A stretch of DNA of 37,387 nucleotides from Eximiradius proteiniborus (GCA_937936035.1 CALGXJ010000005.1:1-37387); one strand, 5' to 3'. Numbered from the stretch's first letter, positions 16,049 through 24,506 are shown. Translations and numbers: made by a program. The notes: a model not told the origin generated them from the sequence alone.

Positions 16049-17803
16049 ATGAAAAATTATTTTATCAAGCTAACACTGATATTAACTCTTTTCGCAATTC
16101 AGCTTCAGGCAAAACCAATCGCAATAAACACTGCAAATCAGGTAGCAGAAAACTTCTTCTTACGGGCAGAGCTTGCAACACAATCTACTGGACAAATACA
16201 TTTGGTATATGTTGCAAATGACGAGGCGTCAGCGACCAAAGATGTGGCAGTAGAACCGTATTATTATGTTTATTCATCGAAAAATAATTCATTTGTAATT
16301 GTTTCGGGCGATGATGCAACATTTCCGGTGTTGGGGTTCTCGTTAGATTCAGAGTTTGATCCAAATTTTATTCCACCAAATGTAGAGTATTGGCTGAATT
16401 ATTATAAAGAGCAAATAAGATATGCACGCGAAAATAACATACAGAGGACAGCTTCGACTGCGAAAGAATGGGCAAAGGTGCTATCCGGTGGTTACGACTT
16501 TGTAACAGTTACACCGGAGGCAGTTTCTCCGCTTACAAGAACAAAATGGAATCAGGCTCCGTTTTATAATGATTTTTGTCCATACGACGACAGCCGTCAA
16601 GCCCGTACAGTGGCAGGTTGCGTAGCAATTGCGATGGCACAGGTAATGAAATACTGGGATTATCCTACACTGGGAAGAGGCTCGCATTCATACAATCACT
16701 ACAAGCTGGGGACAATTTCGGCAAGCTTCGATGAAATGGAAATTAACTGGAAGCCGTTTCCAAATCAGGTTTACTCGAAAAACGAAGAGCTGGCTTACGC
16801 AATATTTTTGATTGGAGTAAGTGTGGAAATGCGTTACGGTGTGGACGCAAGCGGTGCGTATGTGATTTCGAAATCATCGCCAAAAACGCATTGTTCGGAA
16901 TACGCAATGAAAACTTACTGGAAATACGACCCAAATTTAATTGTGGGAATTCGCAAAAGCGATACGACAGATGCTGAATGGACTAATATTATAAAGAGAG
17001 AACTTAATAGTGGCAGACCGGTTATTTATACCGGTGCAGGTCAGGAAGGCGGGCACGCGTGGGTGTGCGATGGCTATCGCGAGGATAATTATTTCTCGAT
17101 GAACTGGGGTTGGGGCGGTGCATATAATGGCTATTATCTGCTTTCTGCATTAGGTCCCGGGACAGGCGGTATTGGAAGCGGTTCCGGCACATTCAATGAA
17201 AATCAGGAGATCTTGTACGGAATGCAACCAATCAAGGACAATAGTTCTATCATTACAATATCGGGGAACGCAAATTTCGACCAATCACCTGTCGGAGTGA
17301 AAGTTCAGAAGACGCTCTATGTGAATAATTTGGGGAGCAAGCCATTTACTGTTACATCTGCAACAGTGCCTCAGTCGTACGAACTTGCAACTCAACTGCC
17401 GGTAACTGTGGAAGCAGGCAGTTCAGCTGAATTGTTGATTAATTTCACACCAAGATATGCTACGAGCTATTCAGGGAATTTAGTTTTGACAACAAATGCT
17501 GATTTTGGCAACTATACAATAAACTTACGCGGAATAGGGATTGCTAATTCATCTGTTGTGGACGAAAGTATTAATTTGGATGTATATCCGAATCCGGCAA
17601 GCAATTATATTTATGTTAGTGCCGATGCGGATGTTTCGGGCATAGAGATAATTGATTTGCTTGGGAACAAACTAATTGGAATAGATGCGACGAAGCTCAA
17701 CAAAGCAGTTGATGTTTCGAATTTGCCTTCGGGTGTATATTCATTGAGAGTTGCAACAAACAAGGGCAGCATAAAAACTAAACAGATAATTATATACAGA
17801 TAA
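16049..17803 (+). CDS. Secreted C10-family (streptopain-like) cysteine peptidase with T9SS sorting domain
   Basis: This is a secreted cysteine protease. The signal peptide is MKNYFIKLTLILTLFAIQLQA; I start at this Met because the upstream ATG at 16031 would add hydrophobic residues before the basic n-region. A Spi-like propeptide (~25-150) comes first. The C10 catalytic domain follows, with Cys191 in ARTVAGCVAIAMAQVMKYWD and His336 in GGHAWVCDGY, then NWGWGGAYNGYY. Residues ~405-500 form a choice-of-anchor-D/ASH-type domain. The C-terminus VYPNPASNYI...LPSGVYSLRV...KQIIIYR is a type A T9SS sorting domain. The family includes streptococcal SpeB and Porphyromonas/Prevotella proteases. The target is unknown. 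The gene stands alone. Confidence 0.93.
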   Translation: MKNYFIKLTLILTLFAIQLQAKPIAINTANQVAENFFLRAELATQSTGQIHLVYVANDEASATKDVAVEPYYYVYSSKNNSFVIVSGDDATFPVLGFSLDSEFDPNFIPPNVEYWLNYYKEQIRYARENNIQRTASTAKEWAKVLSGGYDFVTVTPEAVSPLTRTKWNQAPFYNDFCPYDDSRQARTVAGCVAIAMAQVMKYWDYPTLGRGSHSYNHYKLGTISASFDEMEINWKPFPNQVYSKNEELAYAIFLIGVSVEMRYGVDASGAYVISKSSPKTHCSEYAMKTYWKYDPNLIVGIRKSDTTDAEWTNIIKRELNSGRPVIYTGAGQEGGHAWVCDGYREDNYFSMNWGWGGAYNGYYLLSALGPGTGGIGSGSGTFNENQEILYGMQPIKDNSSIITISGNANFDQSPVGVKVQKTLYVNNLGSKPFTVTSATVPQSYELATQLPVTVEAGSSAELLINFTPRYATSYSGNLVLTTNADFGNYTINLRGIGIANSSVVDESINLDVYPNPASNYIYVSADADVSGIEIIDLLGNKLIGIDATKLNKAVDVSNLPSGVYSLRVATNKGSIKTKQIIIYR

Positions 17804-17837
17804 CAGACAAAAATAGGACAGTTATATTTAAAGAAGT

Positions 17838-17880
17838 CCATAAGCCGTGAGTTTCCATTTGACTTATGGCTTTTTGTTTT
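17838..17880 (+). terminator. Probable terminator after the C10 peptidase gene
   Basis: A 7-bp stem ccataag / cttatgg with an 18-nt loop is followed by ctttttgtttt, 34 nt past the stop codon. The loop is long, so confidence is moderate. Confidence 0.55.
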
Positions 17881-17919
17881 ATCGTTAAATAATACTACTG
17901 AAAAAAAATATTTGAAATA

Positions 17920-18057
17920 TTAATGCGAATATATTAATTTTAAAACTATGAGGGCGACAACATTAATAGCGAATGCAAACATTACCTGCCGCGGAACAAT
18001 TCGCGGGGGTTCCTTCCTTTCTCTATGTCGCTTCAAAAGAGACCTTATGCTCACCAT
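17920..18057 (-). CDS. Possible 45-aa small membrane protein (too short for the ORF track)
   Basis: On the minus strand an ATG at 18057 opens a 45-codon ORF. It has a very basic N-terminal half (MVSIRSLLKRHRERKEPPR) and a hydrophobic stretch (VMFAFAINVVALIVLKLIY) that could span the membrane, ending at TAA. GGCGGAAAG lies upstream at ribosome-binding distance. The DNA is richer in G+C than the surrounding spacer and uses AGG, CGG and CCC codons that look uncommon for this window. I do not recognise a family. It could equally be a chance ORF across a structured RNA, because interleaved inverted repeats overlap it. Confidence 0.3.
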   Translation of the reverse strand: MVSIRSLLKRHRERKEPPRIVPRQVMFAFAINVVALIVLKLIYSH

Positions 18058-18123
18058 AAAGCTTTCCGCCGGAATACCCTTATAATTAAAGAACAACAGA
18101 AAAATAAGATTATTTCTTATTTT
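17954..18123 (+). other. Structured intergenic island (candidate ncRNA or leader) upstream of lat
   Basis: The peptidase-lat spacer contains an island with several inverted repeats. GCGACA (17954-17959) pairs with TGTCGC (18026-18031). Inside it, CCGCG/CGCGG (17989-17993 with 18002-18006) and GGAAC/GTTCC (17993-17997 with 18009-18013) are interleaved, as in an H-type pseudoknot. TTATG/CATAA (18045-18059) forms a further hairpin. The island ends with an AT-only 9-bp hairpin (aaaataaga / tcttatttt, 18101-18123) followed by Ts, a possible weak terminator. I match it to no known riboswitch. It may be a small RNA, a repeat remnant, or the DNA of the minus-strand small ORF. Confidence 0.35.
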
Positions 18124-18127
18124 TTAT

Positions 18128-18135
18128 TATTTTTG
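18128..18135 (+). promoter_or_regulatory. Bacteroidota-type -7 box for lat
   Basis: TATTTTTG matches TAnnTTTG, 40 nt before the lat ATG. If used, transcription starts after the structured island, which would then be a separate element and not a lat leader. Confidence 0.5.
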
Positions 18136-18175
18136 CTTATATCACGTGTTCTTTAATATTCAGGAGTATTTTTAT

Positions 18176-19510
18176 ATGGAGTATTTTCCACAAATTTACG
18201 TTGAACCTACAAAGGCATTAGAAGAATTAAGAAACTATATTTTAGCGGATGGTTTTGATTTTATTCTTGATTTGGAAAAAAGCCGTGGCACACTGCTTCT
18301 GGAAGCTCGCACAGGCAAACCATTTATTGACTTTTTTACTTGCTTTGCGTCTATGCCGATTGGGATGAACCATCCAAAAATGATGGAGGAAGGCTTTATA
18401 AATTATATCGGCAGAATTGCTGTAAACAAAATCGCAAATTCAGATATTTACACAGATGCAATGGCAACCTTTGTGAAAACTTTGTTTGAATATGCAGTTC
18501 CGGATTATTTCAAATATTCGTTTTTTATCGAAGGCGGAGCTCTTGCGGTAACAAACGCATTGAAAGTTGCATTCGACTGGAAAGTGCAGAAAAATTTCCG
18601 AAAAGGTTACCAGCGGGAAGTTGGAACAAAGGTTCTTCATTTCAAGGAAGCATTCCACGGACGCGACGGATACACAATGTCGCTTACGAATACAGACCCG
18701 GTCAAGATAAAGTATTTTCCTAAGTTCGATTGGCCGAGAGTAACAAATCCAAAAATAACTTTTCCACTTAACGATGAAAATTTAGAAAAAGTAATAGCAT
18801 TGGAACGTCAGTCTATCGACGAAATAAAGAAGGCGTTCAAAGATAATCCGGATGATATAGCTGCAATTATTATAGAGCCGATCCAGGGCGAAGGCGGTGA
18901 TAATCACTTCCGTCCGGAATTCCTGCAGCAATTGCGTATGCTTGCCGACGAAAACGAAGCTTTGCTTATTTTCGACGAAGTGCAAACCGGAGTTGGGCTA
19001 ACCGGCACTATGTGGGCTCACGAGCAACTTGGAGCCAAACCCGATATTATGGCGTTCGGCAAAAAAATGCAGGTGTGCGGTATTGTAGTAACAGACAGAG
19101 TGGATGAAATCGATACGAACGTTTTCAAAGTGTCGAGCAGAATAAATTCAACCTGGGGTGGCAATCTTGTCGATATGGTTCGTGCCACACGCTACCTCGA
19201 AATAATTCGCGACGAAAAATTAGTTCAAAATGCTGCTGAACGCGGCTCAGAACTTTTTGATAAATTACAAGAATTGAAAAATGAGTTTCCTGAATATATA
19301 TCAAATGTCCGTCATCGTGGATTATTCGCTGCATTTGATTTCGACAATGCAGAGAACAGAACACGGTTTACTCGCAAGTGTTTCGACGAAGGCTTGATTA
19401 TTTTGCCGTGTGGCGAAAAATCTGTTCGGTTCAGACCGCCGCTGAACATAAAAAGCGAGCAAATAAAGGAAGGACTTGAAGTTATTCGCAAAGTAATGAA
19501 AGAATTATAG
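18176..19510 (+). CDS. lat: L-lysine 6-transaminase
   Basis: This PLP enzyme moves the epsilon-amino group of L-lysine to 2-oxoglutarate, giving glutamate and 2-aminoadipate 6-semialdehyde (which cyclises to piperideine-6-carboxylate). It belongs to class-III aminotransferases. With the ATG at 18176 (AGGAG 9 nt upstream) it is 444 aa, the usual Lat size; the ORF track's upstream GTG adds 10 unlikely residues. Visible motifs are FFTCFASMPIGMNHPK, FIEGGALAVTNALK, FHGRDGYTMSLTNTDP, EPIQGEGGDNHF, LIFDEVQTGVGLTG (Asp267 to PLP) and DIMAFGKKMQVCG, with the PLP lysine at ~296. The use is probably lysine catabolism. The dehydrogenase for the product is not adjacent, though two ALDH genes lie 11-13 kb away. 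Confidence 0.93.
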   Translation: MEYFPQIYVEPTKALEELRNYILADGFDFILDLEKSRGTLLLEARTGKPFIDFFTCFASMPIGMNHPKMMEEGFINYIGRIAVNKIANSDIYTDAMATFVKTLFEYAVPDYFKYSFFIEGGALAVTNALKVAFDWKVQKNFRKGYQREVGTKVLHFKEAFHGRDGYTMSLTNTDPVKIKYFPKFDWPRVTNPKITFPLNDENLEKVIALERQSIDEIKKAFKDNPDDIAAIIIEPIQGEGGDNHFRPEFLQQLRMLADENEALLIFDEVQTGVGLTGTMWAHEQLGAKPDIMAFGKKMQVCGIVVTDRVDEIDTNVFKVSSRINSTWGGNLVDMVRATRYLEIIRDEKLVQNAAERGSELFDKLQELKNEFPEYISNVRHRGLFAAFDFDNAENRTRFTRKCFDEGLIILPCGEKSVRFRPPLNIKSEQIKEGLEVIRKVMKEL

Positions 19511-19531
19511 ATATTTAAGATTTTTTATTAC

Positions 19532-19623
19532 GACGAACGGTATATTGGCAAACTTAACCATTGTCGTAAGATGCTTGAATTAGCATCCTCATCCCCGAGC
19601 AATATACCGTTCGTCTTTTTTTA
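19532..19623 (+). terminator. Long two-tier hairpin terminator after lat
   Basis: A perfect 16-bp stem, gacgaacggtatattg (19532-19547) against caatataccgttcgtc (19600-19615), encloses 52 nt that hold a second hairpin (gatgct / agcatc, 19570-19587). The outer stem is followed by seven Ts on the plus strand. It can end lat transcription; the convergent DoxX-like gene stops just beside it. The elaborate loop is unusual for a plain terminator. Confidence 0.7.
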
Positions 19624-20091
19624 TTCTCTGCTTTTTGCTTCCTGTAGCACTAAACTTTCCAAAGATAAACTATTTTGAGGAAATAAGTAAATTAATATCG
19701 AGAGCAACATAAGTCCGGTGTTTTCAAGTAATTTTGGAAGCCCTACTGTTTGCTTTGCAATTTGTGAGTAGCATCCGCAATTAATATCCAGCCCTCTTGC
19801 CCAGGCAGTGGCAACCATAATATTGAAGAGCAGGAGCAATACAAATATTACAGCGGCATTTGCCCGCAAACGCACACCAAGAATAAGCAATACGCCGCAA
19901 ATAAGTTCAATCCAGGGAAGCACAATTGCAACAGAATTTATCAGTATTTCAGGAAGCAAGCGGTAATTTGCTATTTCCTTTGCGAATAGATTAGGGTCGG
20001 TGATTTTACTAACACCAACTATGATGAATATAGCTCCGACAATTAATCGAGCAATAAATATAAAATATTCGTTTCCGAGAATTGATTTCAT
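19621..20091 (-). CDS. DoxX/MauE-family membrane protein
   Basis: This is a small integral membrane protein of the DoxX/MauE group, some members of which help redox or disulfide chemistry of exported proteins. From the ATG at 20091 it has 156 aa; the ORF track starts at a TTG inside the upstream gene. Four hydrophobic segments are visible. The first holds RLIVGAIFIIVGVSKITDP, the family's 'G-F-G-K-D/P' pattern. The INCGCYS motif near residue 105 has the paired Cys (C-G-C) seen in MauE-like redox proteins. It is the last gene of a minus-strand group after the LOG-family gene. Its substrate is unknown. Confidence 0.85.
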   Translation of the reverse strand: MKSILGNEYFIFIARLIVGAIFIIVGVSKITDPNLFAKEIANYRLLPEILINSVAIVLPWIELICGVLLILGVRLRANAAVIFVLLLLFNIMVATAWARGLDINCGCYSQIAKQTVGLPKLLENTGLMLLSILIYLFPQNSLSLESLVLQEAKSRE

Positions 20092-20135
20092 AGTATTTTT
20101 CAAAAAATTTACATATAGAACAAACGAAATAGGAA

Positions 20136-20681
20136 TCAAAAAATTCTTTCTTTCAGATAATTAATAATTTCGTCGGAATTATCAGAGAAAAAAAGGCTAC
20201 GATAAGTGTTTTCCCAGAGAAAGCCTTCATCGTAAGTGTGACGAAGGAAATCGATTAATTTATTGTAAAAGTTTTTAATATTGTAAAAGGCGAGTGGCTT
20301 ATTAATAAAATTCAATTGATTAAGCACGATAATTTCGAAGAATTCTTCCATTGTGCCGACAGCTCCGGGCAAAGCAACAAACCCCGATGCATATTCGCTC
20401 ATGAGTGCTTTGCGTTGGTGCATAGTTTCGACAACGTGAAGCTTCGTCAGATTATTGTGACCGACTTCCATTTCAAGCAATTTGTGGGGAATAACCCCAA
20501 CAACTTCTGCACCACAGCCGAGCATTTCGTCAGCAACAGCACCCATAATGCCGACGGCACCACCGCCATAAACTAAACCGAAGCCAGATTGTGCTAATTT
20601 TCGGGCGAAATTTTTCGCTTCTGTTTCATAAATAGGATTGTTTCCTTTCGATGAGCCACAATAAACAGCGATATAGTGCAT
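20136..20681 (-). CDS. LOG-family (TIGR00730) Rossmann-fold nucleotide phosphoribohydrolase-like protein
   Basis: The family cleaves nucleoside 5'-monophosphates to free base and ribose 5-phosphate; its plant and bacterial 'Lonely guy' members release cytokinins. From the ATG at 20681 it has 182 aa, normal length. Motifs are VYCGSSKGNNP at 7-17, VYGGGAVGIMGAVAD at 37-51, the MHQRKALM substrate loop at 87-94 and LPGAVGTMEEFFE at 104-116. The last differs from the usual PGGxGTxxE by Ala for the second Gly. Its ATG overlaps the upstream sugar-transferase stop (TGATG), so translation is coupled. A role in nucleotide salvage or clean-up is more likely than cytokinin making. Confidence 0.9.
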   Translation of the reverse strand: MHYIAVYCGSSKGNNPIYETEAKNFARKLAQSGFGLVYGGGAVGIMGAVADEMLGCGAEVVGVIPHKLLEMEVGHNNLTKLHVVETMHQRKALMSEYASGFVALPGAVGTMEEFFEIIVLNQLNFINKPLAFYNIKNFYNKLIDFLRHTYDEGFLWENTYRSLFFSDNSDEIINYLKERIF

Positions 20682-22159
20682 CAGCAACCGCTCCTGCCGG
20701 TAAGAACAACAGCAATAGTTCTTGCAACGATGTATATATCTAAAAACATAGACCAGTTCCGAATGTAATAAACGTCCATCTGGTTGCGTTCCTCGAAGCT
20801 CGAATTATTACGGTCGGTAACTTGCCAGAGCCCGGAGATGCCGGGCTTTACTTTTAAAATTATTTCATCGTGACCGTTCATTTTAATTTTTTCCCATGGG
20901 ATATATGCTCGCGGACCGATCAAACTCATATCGCCTTTGATAACGTTCCAGAATTGAGGAAGTTCGTCGAGAGAATATTTGCGTAAAAATTTTCCGACGC
21001 GGGTAAGACGGGGATCGTCTTTGAGTTTGTGGTATATTTCGTATTCTTTTTGCAGTTTTGGATTGGAGCTGAGAATAGATGAAAGGCGTTCTTCGGCATT
21101 GTTGTGCATAGTGCGGAATTTAATAATATTGAAGCGGGTGTCGTTAATTCCCATTCTTTCTTGCTTGAAAAGGACTTTGCCGCGAGAATCAATTTTGACA
21201 AGCAACGCAATAACGAGCATCAAAGGAGCTGAGAGCAGAAGCAAAAGAGAACCGAGCACAATATCAAACATACGTTTCATAAATCGGGCGGATGAAGAAA
21301 GCAGTTTTTGCTGCAATTCAAGTCCCAGAAATCCACCGAAATCACGGACAGACACCCACAGGCTCGATAGCCCGAACAAATCCGGGATAATGGTTGTATG
21401 GGCAAAGAATTTCGAATATTTATCTATGATTTCTCTCTGCCGTTCAACATTAACGCGTGGCATAGCGATAATTGCGTGCTCGTTGCAGAGGTGTTGGGAA
21501 AGGTCGGGAATAATATCCAGCCCGCCGATAACTGGGACGCCGTGAATATAACCCCAGCGGTCGACGTCGTCATCGACAGCAACAATAGGACGCAAACCGA
21601 GTTGCTTTTGTTTGATAAGCGAGCCAATAACGCGTTCGCCGGCGCGACCGGCACCAATTACAACAACCGGTATGCCCCACCAGGAGCTATTCGATGCCAA
21701 TTTCCGAACAATCGAGCGACCGACGGGGACTAACGTCAAAGCAACAAAATACGAAGCAAAAACTGAAATACGAAACTGACTTTCTATTCCTTCGGCAAGA
21801 TAGCTCAGGAGGAAAAATATTATAAATGCGATAGTAGTGCTATATGTTATTGAGCGGAGTTCTTCGATAATATCGATACCAAATCCGGGATAAAGTCCTC
21901 GCAAAGCATAAGCAATTGGGAAAAAAGGAAGTGAAAGGCACAGCAGATATATGTGATTCCACGAAAGGGAGAATTCATTAACAGCTAAAGCCGACACCGC
22001 AATTGAGGCAAGGATTGAGATTGTTAGCATTGAAATATCAGAAAGCAAGAACAAAGATGTGGCAAAAATTTTCCTTAATACTGTTTTTTCCCCGAACGAG
22101 TAATATATTGCTTCATTCCTTAATAATTTCGTCAGCTCTATGAGTGTTAATGTTTCCAT
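20681..22159 (-). CDS. Polyprenyl-phosphate sugar phosphotransferase (WbaP/exopolysaccharide type)
   Basis: It starts surface polysaccharide assembly by moving a sugar 1-phosphate from a UDP-sugar to undecaprenyl phosphate at the inner membrane. It has 492 aa. N-terminal transmembrane helices (four or five between ~25 and ~165) are followed by a CoA-binding-like Rossmann domain at ~180-265 (VVVIGAGRAGERVIGSL). The C-terminal bacterial sugar transferase domain is at ~293-492, with MKRMFDIVLGSLLLLLSAPLM, FKQERMG, FRTMHNNAEERL, the active-site SLDELPQFWNVIKGDMSLIGPR and KPGISGLWQVTDRN. It ends GRSGC. No other glycosyltransferase genes are adjacent, which is unusual for an exopolysaccharide initiator. 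The sugar specificity is unknown. Confidence 0.94.
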   Translation of the reverse strand: METLTLIELTKLLRNEAIYYSFGEKTVLRKIFATSLFLLSDISMLTISILASIAVSALAVNEFSLSWNHIYLLCLSLPFFPIAYALRGLYPGFGIDIIEELRSITYSTTIAFIIFFLLSYLAEGIESQFRISVFASYFVALTLVPVGRSIVRKLASNSSWWGIPVVVIGAGRAGERVIGSLIKQKQLGLRPIVAVDDDVDRWGYIHGVPVIGGLDIIPDLSQHLCNEHAIIAMPRVNVERQREIIDKYSKFFAHTTIIPDLFGLSSLWVSVRDFGGFLGLELQQKLLSSSARFMKRMFDIVLGSLLLLLSAPLMLVIALLVKIDSRGKVLFKQERMGINDTRFNIIKFRTMHNNAEERLSSILSSNPKLQKEYEIYHKLKDDPRLTRVGKFLRKYSLDELPQFWNVIKGDMSLIGPRAYIPWEKIKMNGHDEIILKVKPGISGLWQVTDRNNSSFEERNQMDVYYIRNWSMFLDIYIVARTIAVVLTGRSGC

Positions 22160-22376
22160 TCAATAGAGAAATCTAATTTATTTATACTTTACAAGTATTT
22201 AACAATTTATTAAATTACTATTATTTTACAAATTCAGCAAATATTTTTGAAAAGGCTTGTTTTTACAAAAACAAGCGAAACTGTTTGGAATTACATTGCT
22301 AAATAAAAATTAATTTTATTATTCCCATAATTATTAATATTATTCGTTTATTACATTGAATAATCTCAAAAAAAAT

Positions 22377-24416
22377 ATGAAATCACTTCGATTAGTTTTC
22401 TTATTATTAACAATATTAATTGCAGGTATCCAGCTGCTTTTTGGCAACAATGAATTAGAAAGTCTGATTTCGCAGATAAAAAACGAGAAAAATCCGAAGG
22501 TTCGACTCGAAAAGTATTTTAAGTTGATTCAGGAGCAAATGGATGTAGTGGACTTAGATATATTGCTGAACACTGAAGTTGCCTATAAATTAGCTGATTC
22601 TCTGAAAATACCGCATCTTTACGCAAAAGCATTGTATTATAGGGGAATAGTCTGGCGAATCTGGAGCGATGCAAATAAATCCTTAGAATATTCATTTTCA
22701 GCACTGAAGTTGTTCGAGGAGTTGAACGACAAGCGTAATTATGCTGAAACTATGCGATCAATAGCGGAGACATACCGTTCGCTGAATTTTCTGGACTTGG
22801 CAGTGCAGAGCGCTCTGAAAGCGGAAGAGATATTCTTGAAGCTAAATGATACATTGGGATTGGCTCAGACGTATAATCGGTTGGCAGCAGTAATGTTTGA
22901 AAAATTAAATAGTAAATACAGTTATTCCAGTCATAAATTCGGTATTTTCAAAGGATACGGGACCGGAGAAAGATCACCTGAAAAATTTTTTAACACTATT
23001 CCTAAAGACAAAGAAGTGAAAATGACTTACGATTCGTTGGTAAAATATATCGATCTGGCATATCATTATGCACAATTTTCTAAATCCAAGGCATTATTTG
23101 TAAATACATCACAGATCGAAAGCTCATTGTTTATTATCATAGGTTATCGGAAACAGGCAATTGAACAGTTGAATAAAGCTCTGGAAGTAGCGAAAAAGGA
23201 AGATTTCAAAATGTATCTGCCTTTGCTTTACACTTCGCTTGCATCTGCATACACAGACGAAAAAGACTTCGACAAGGCTCTCGAATATTCCAGATTAGTA
23301 AAAGAAATCAGCGACAAAACAAACATACTGATTTACAAAGCTATGGCGGCAAATTCTTTTTATTCAATCTATTCATTAATGGGCGACTATAAAACTGCAA
23401 TTGCTTATCTACACGAATATCAAGGTTATATTAGCAAACATACAAGCAACCAATTAGACGCTCGTTTGCGTGTGATTGAGTATCAACATAACTTAGCCAG
23501 AAAAGAGCAGGAGCTCCTAAGCAGTAAGAAAATAACAATAGTTATTGTTGTTTCATTTATTTTGATTCTTTTAATTATTGTTGTCTCTTTAATTGCATTG
23601 GCTCGGAGAAACAGGGAAATTTCGAAGCTTAATCAAATTCTTATTGAAAACAACATTATAGTAAAAGAACAGCGGGATCAATTAGAGGTTGCAAACGCAG
23701 AGAAAGACAAGTTTTTTTCGATTGTTGCCCACGATTTGAAAAACCCTGTCGGGAGCTTCCGAATGACGACAAATTTATTTCGAGATTCTTTTGAAGATTT
23801 GACAAAGGAAGAATCGAAAGAATTGATAGATATGCTTAAAGAATCGTCGGATAGCCTGTTTAGTTTGCTTGAGAATCTGCTCGAATGGTCGCGTGCTCAG
23901 CGTGGGAAAATTAATTTTATACCAGTCGAAACTAATATGAGGCAACTTATAGAGATGACTTGCTTTGTGCTGAAACATCAGGCAGCAGTCAAAAATATTT
24001 CATTAAACTGTGAAGTGCCGGAAAATTATAATATTGTTTTAGACCCGAATCTTGTAACAACAGTTATTCGCAATTTAGTGTCCAATGCTATAAAATTCAC
24101 GCCCGACGGCGGCTCTGTTACAGTTGGGATAAAAGAGGAAACAAACGAGTATGTTACATTATTTGTTTCCGACACTGGAGTTGGAATTCCTCAGGAAAAT
24201 ATTGATAAGATATTTCGGATAGATTCGCAGGTTACAACCTTGGGAACAAACAAAGAGAAAGGCACCGGGCTCGGGCTTATCCTATGCAAAGAGTTCATTA
24301 ATCTGCACAACGGTGATATTTGGGCGGAAAGTCAGGTTGGCAAAGGCACCACTTTTTATATTAAAATTCCCAGAAATATTACACCTGTTGTTACAATCGA
24401 CGACTTAATTGTATAA
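22377..24416 (+). CDS. Sensor histidine kinase with TPR-rich N-terminal region
   Basis: This membrane sensor kinase has 679 aa from the ATG at 22377 (the track's start is a TTG upstream). An N-terminal signal or anchor segment (SLRLVFLLLTILIAGIQLLF) comes first, then ~330 residues of tetratricopeptide-like helices (e.g. YAKALYYRGIVW, TYRSLNFLDLAVQSALKAEE), probably periplasmic. A transmembrane helix is at ~384-405 and a coiled coil at ~410-440. The HisKA domain has the phosphoacceptor in FFSIVAHDLKNPVGSF (His452). HATPase_c boxes follow: NLVSNAIKFTPDGG, VSDTGVGIPQENI and GTGLGLILCKEFI. No response regulator is adjacent, so it is an orphan. The signal is unknown. Confidence 0.93.
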   Translation: MKSLRLVFLLLTILIAGIQLLFGNNELESLISQIKNEKNPKVRLEKYFKLIQEQMDVVDLDILLNTEVAYKLADSLKIPHLYAKALYYRGIVWRIWSDANKSLEYSFSALKLFEELNDKRNYAETMRSIAETYRSLNFLDLAVQSALKAEEIFLKLNDTLGLAQTYNRLAAVMFEKLNSKYSYSSHKFGIFKGYGTGERSPEKFFNTIPKDKEVKMTYDSLVKYIDLAYHYAQFSKSKALFVNTSQIESSLFIIIGYRKQAIEQLNKALEVAKKEDFKMYLPLLYTSLASAYTDEKDFDKALEYSRLVKEISDKTNILIYKAMAANSFYSIYSLMGDYKTAIAYLHEYQGYISKHTSNQLDARLRVIEYQHNLARKEQELLSSKKITIVIVVSFILILLIIVVSLIALARRNREISKLNQILIENNIIVKEQRDQLEVANAEKDKFFSIVAHDLKNPVGSFRMTTNLFRDSFEDLTKEESKELIDMLKESSDSLFSLLENLLEWSRAQRGKINFIPVETNMRQLIEMTCFVLKHQAAVKNISLNCEVPENYNIVLDPNLVTTVIRNLVSNAIKFTPDGGSVTVGIKEETNEYVTLFVSDTGVGIPQENIDKIFRIDSQVTTLGTNKEKGTGLGLILCKEFINLHNGDIWAESQVGKGTTFYIKIPRNITPVVTIDDLIV

Positions 24417-24421
24417 AATAG

Positions 24422-24506
24422 TTGTATTAATTACAATCAAAATAAATCGAGGCACAAGCCACTGAGTTTTTAGCACAAAGGAACTCATAATGATTGTATA
24501 GGCTTG
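24422..24506. other. Nested inverted repeats between the kinase and the rlmN operon
   Basis: The spacer between convergent genes holds several pairable arms: ttgta/tacaa (24422-24436), CAAGCC/GGCTTG (24455-24460 with 24501-24506) enclosing GAGTT/AACTC (24464-24468 with 24482-24486), and TACAATC/GATTGTA (24432-24438 with 24492-24498). The last pair crosses the CAAGCC/GGCTTG pair. No T run follows on either strand. It may be a structured 3' end or chance. Confidence 0.3.

Noticed and set aside
17954-18175. Lysine riboswitch upstream of lat
   Set aside because: The region is too short and lacks the multi-helix core and conserved loops of the lysine aptamer; I also see none upstream of dapA.
20979-21545. 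188-aa plus-strand ORF opposite the sugar phosphotransferase
   Set aside because: Shadow; the sense strand has complete transferase motifs over the same span.
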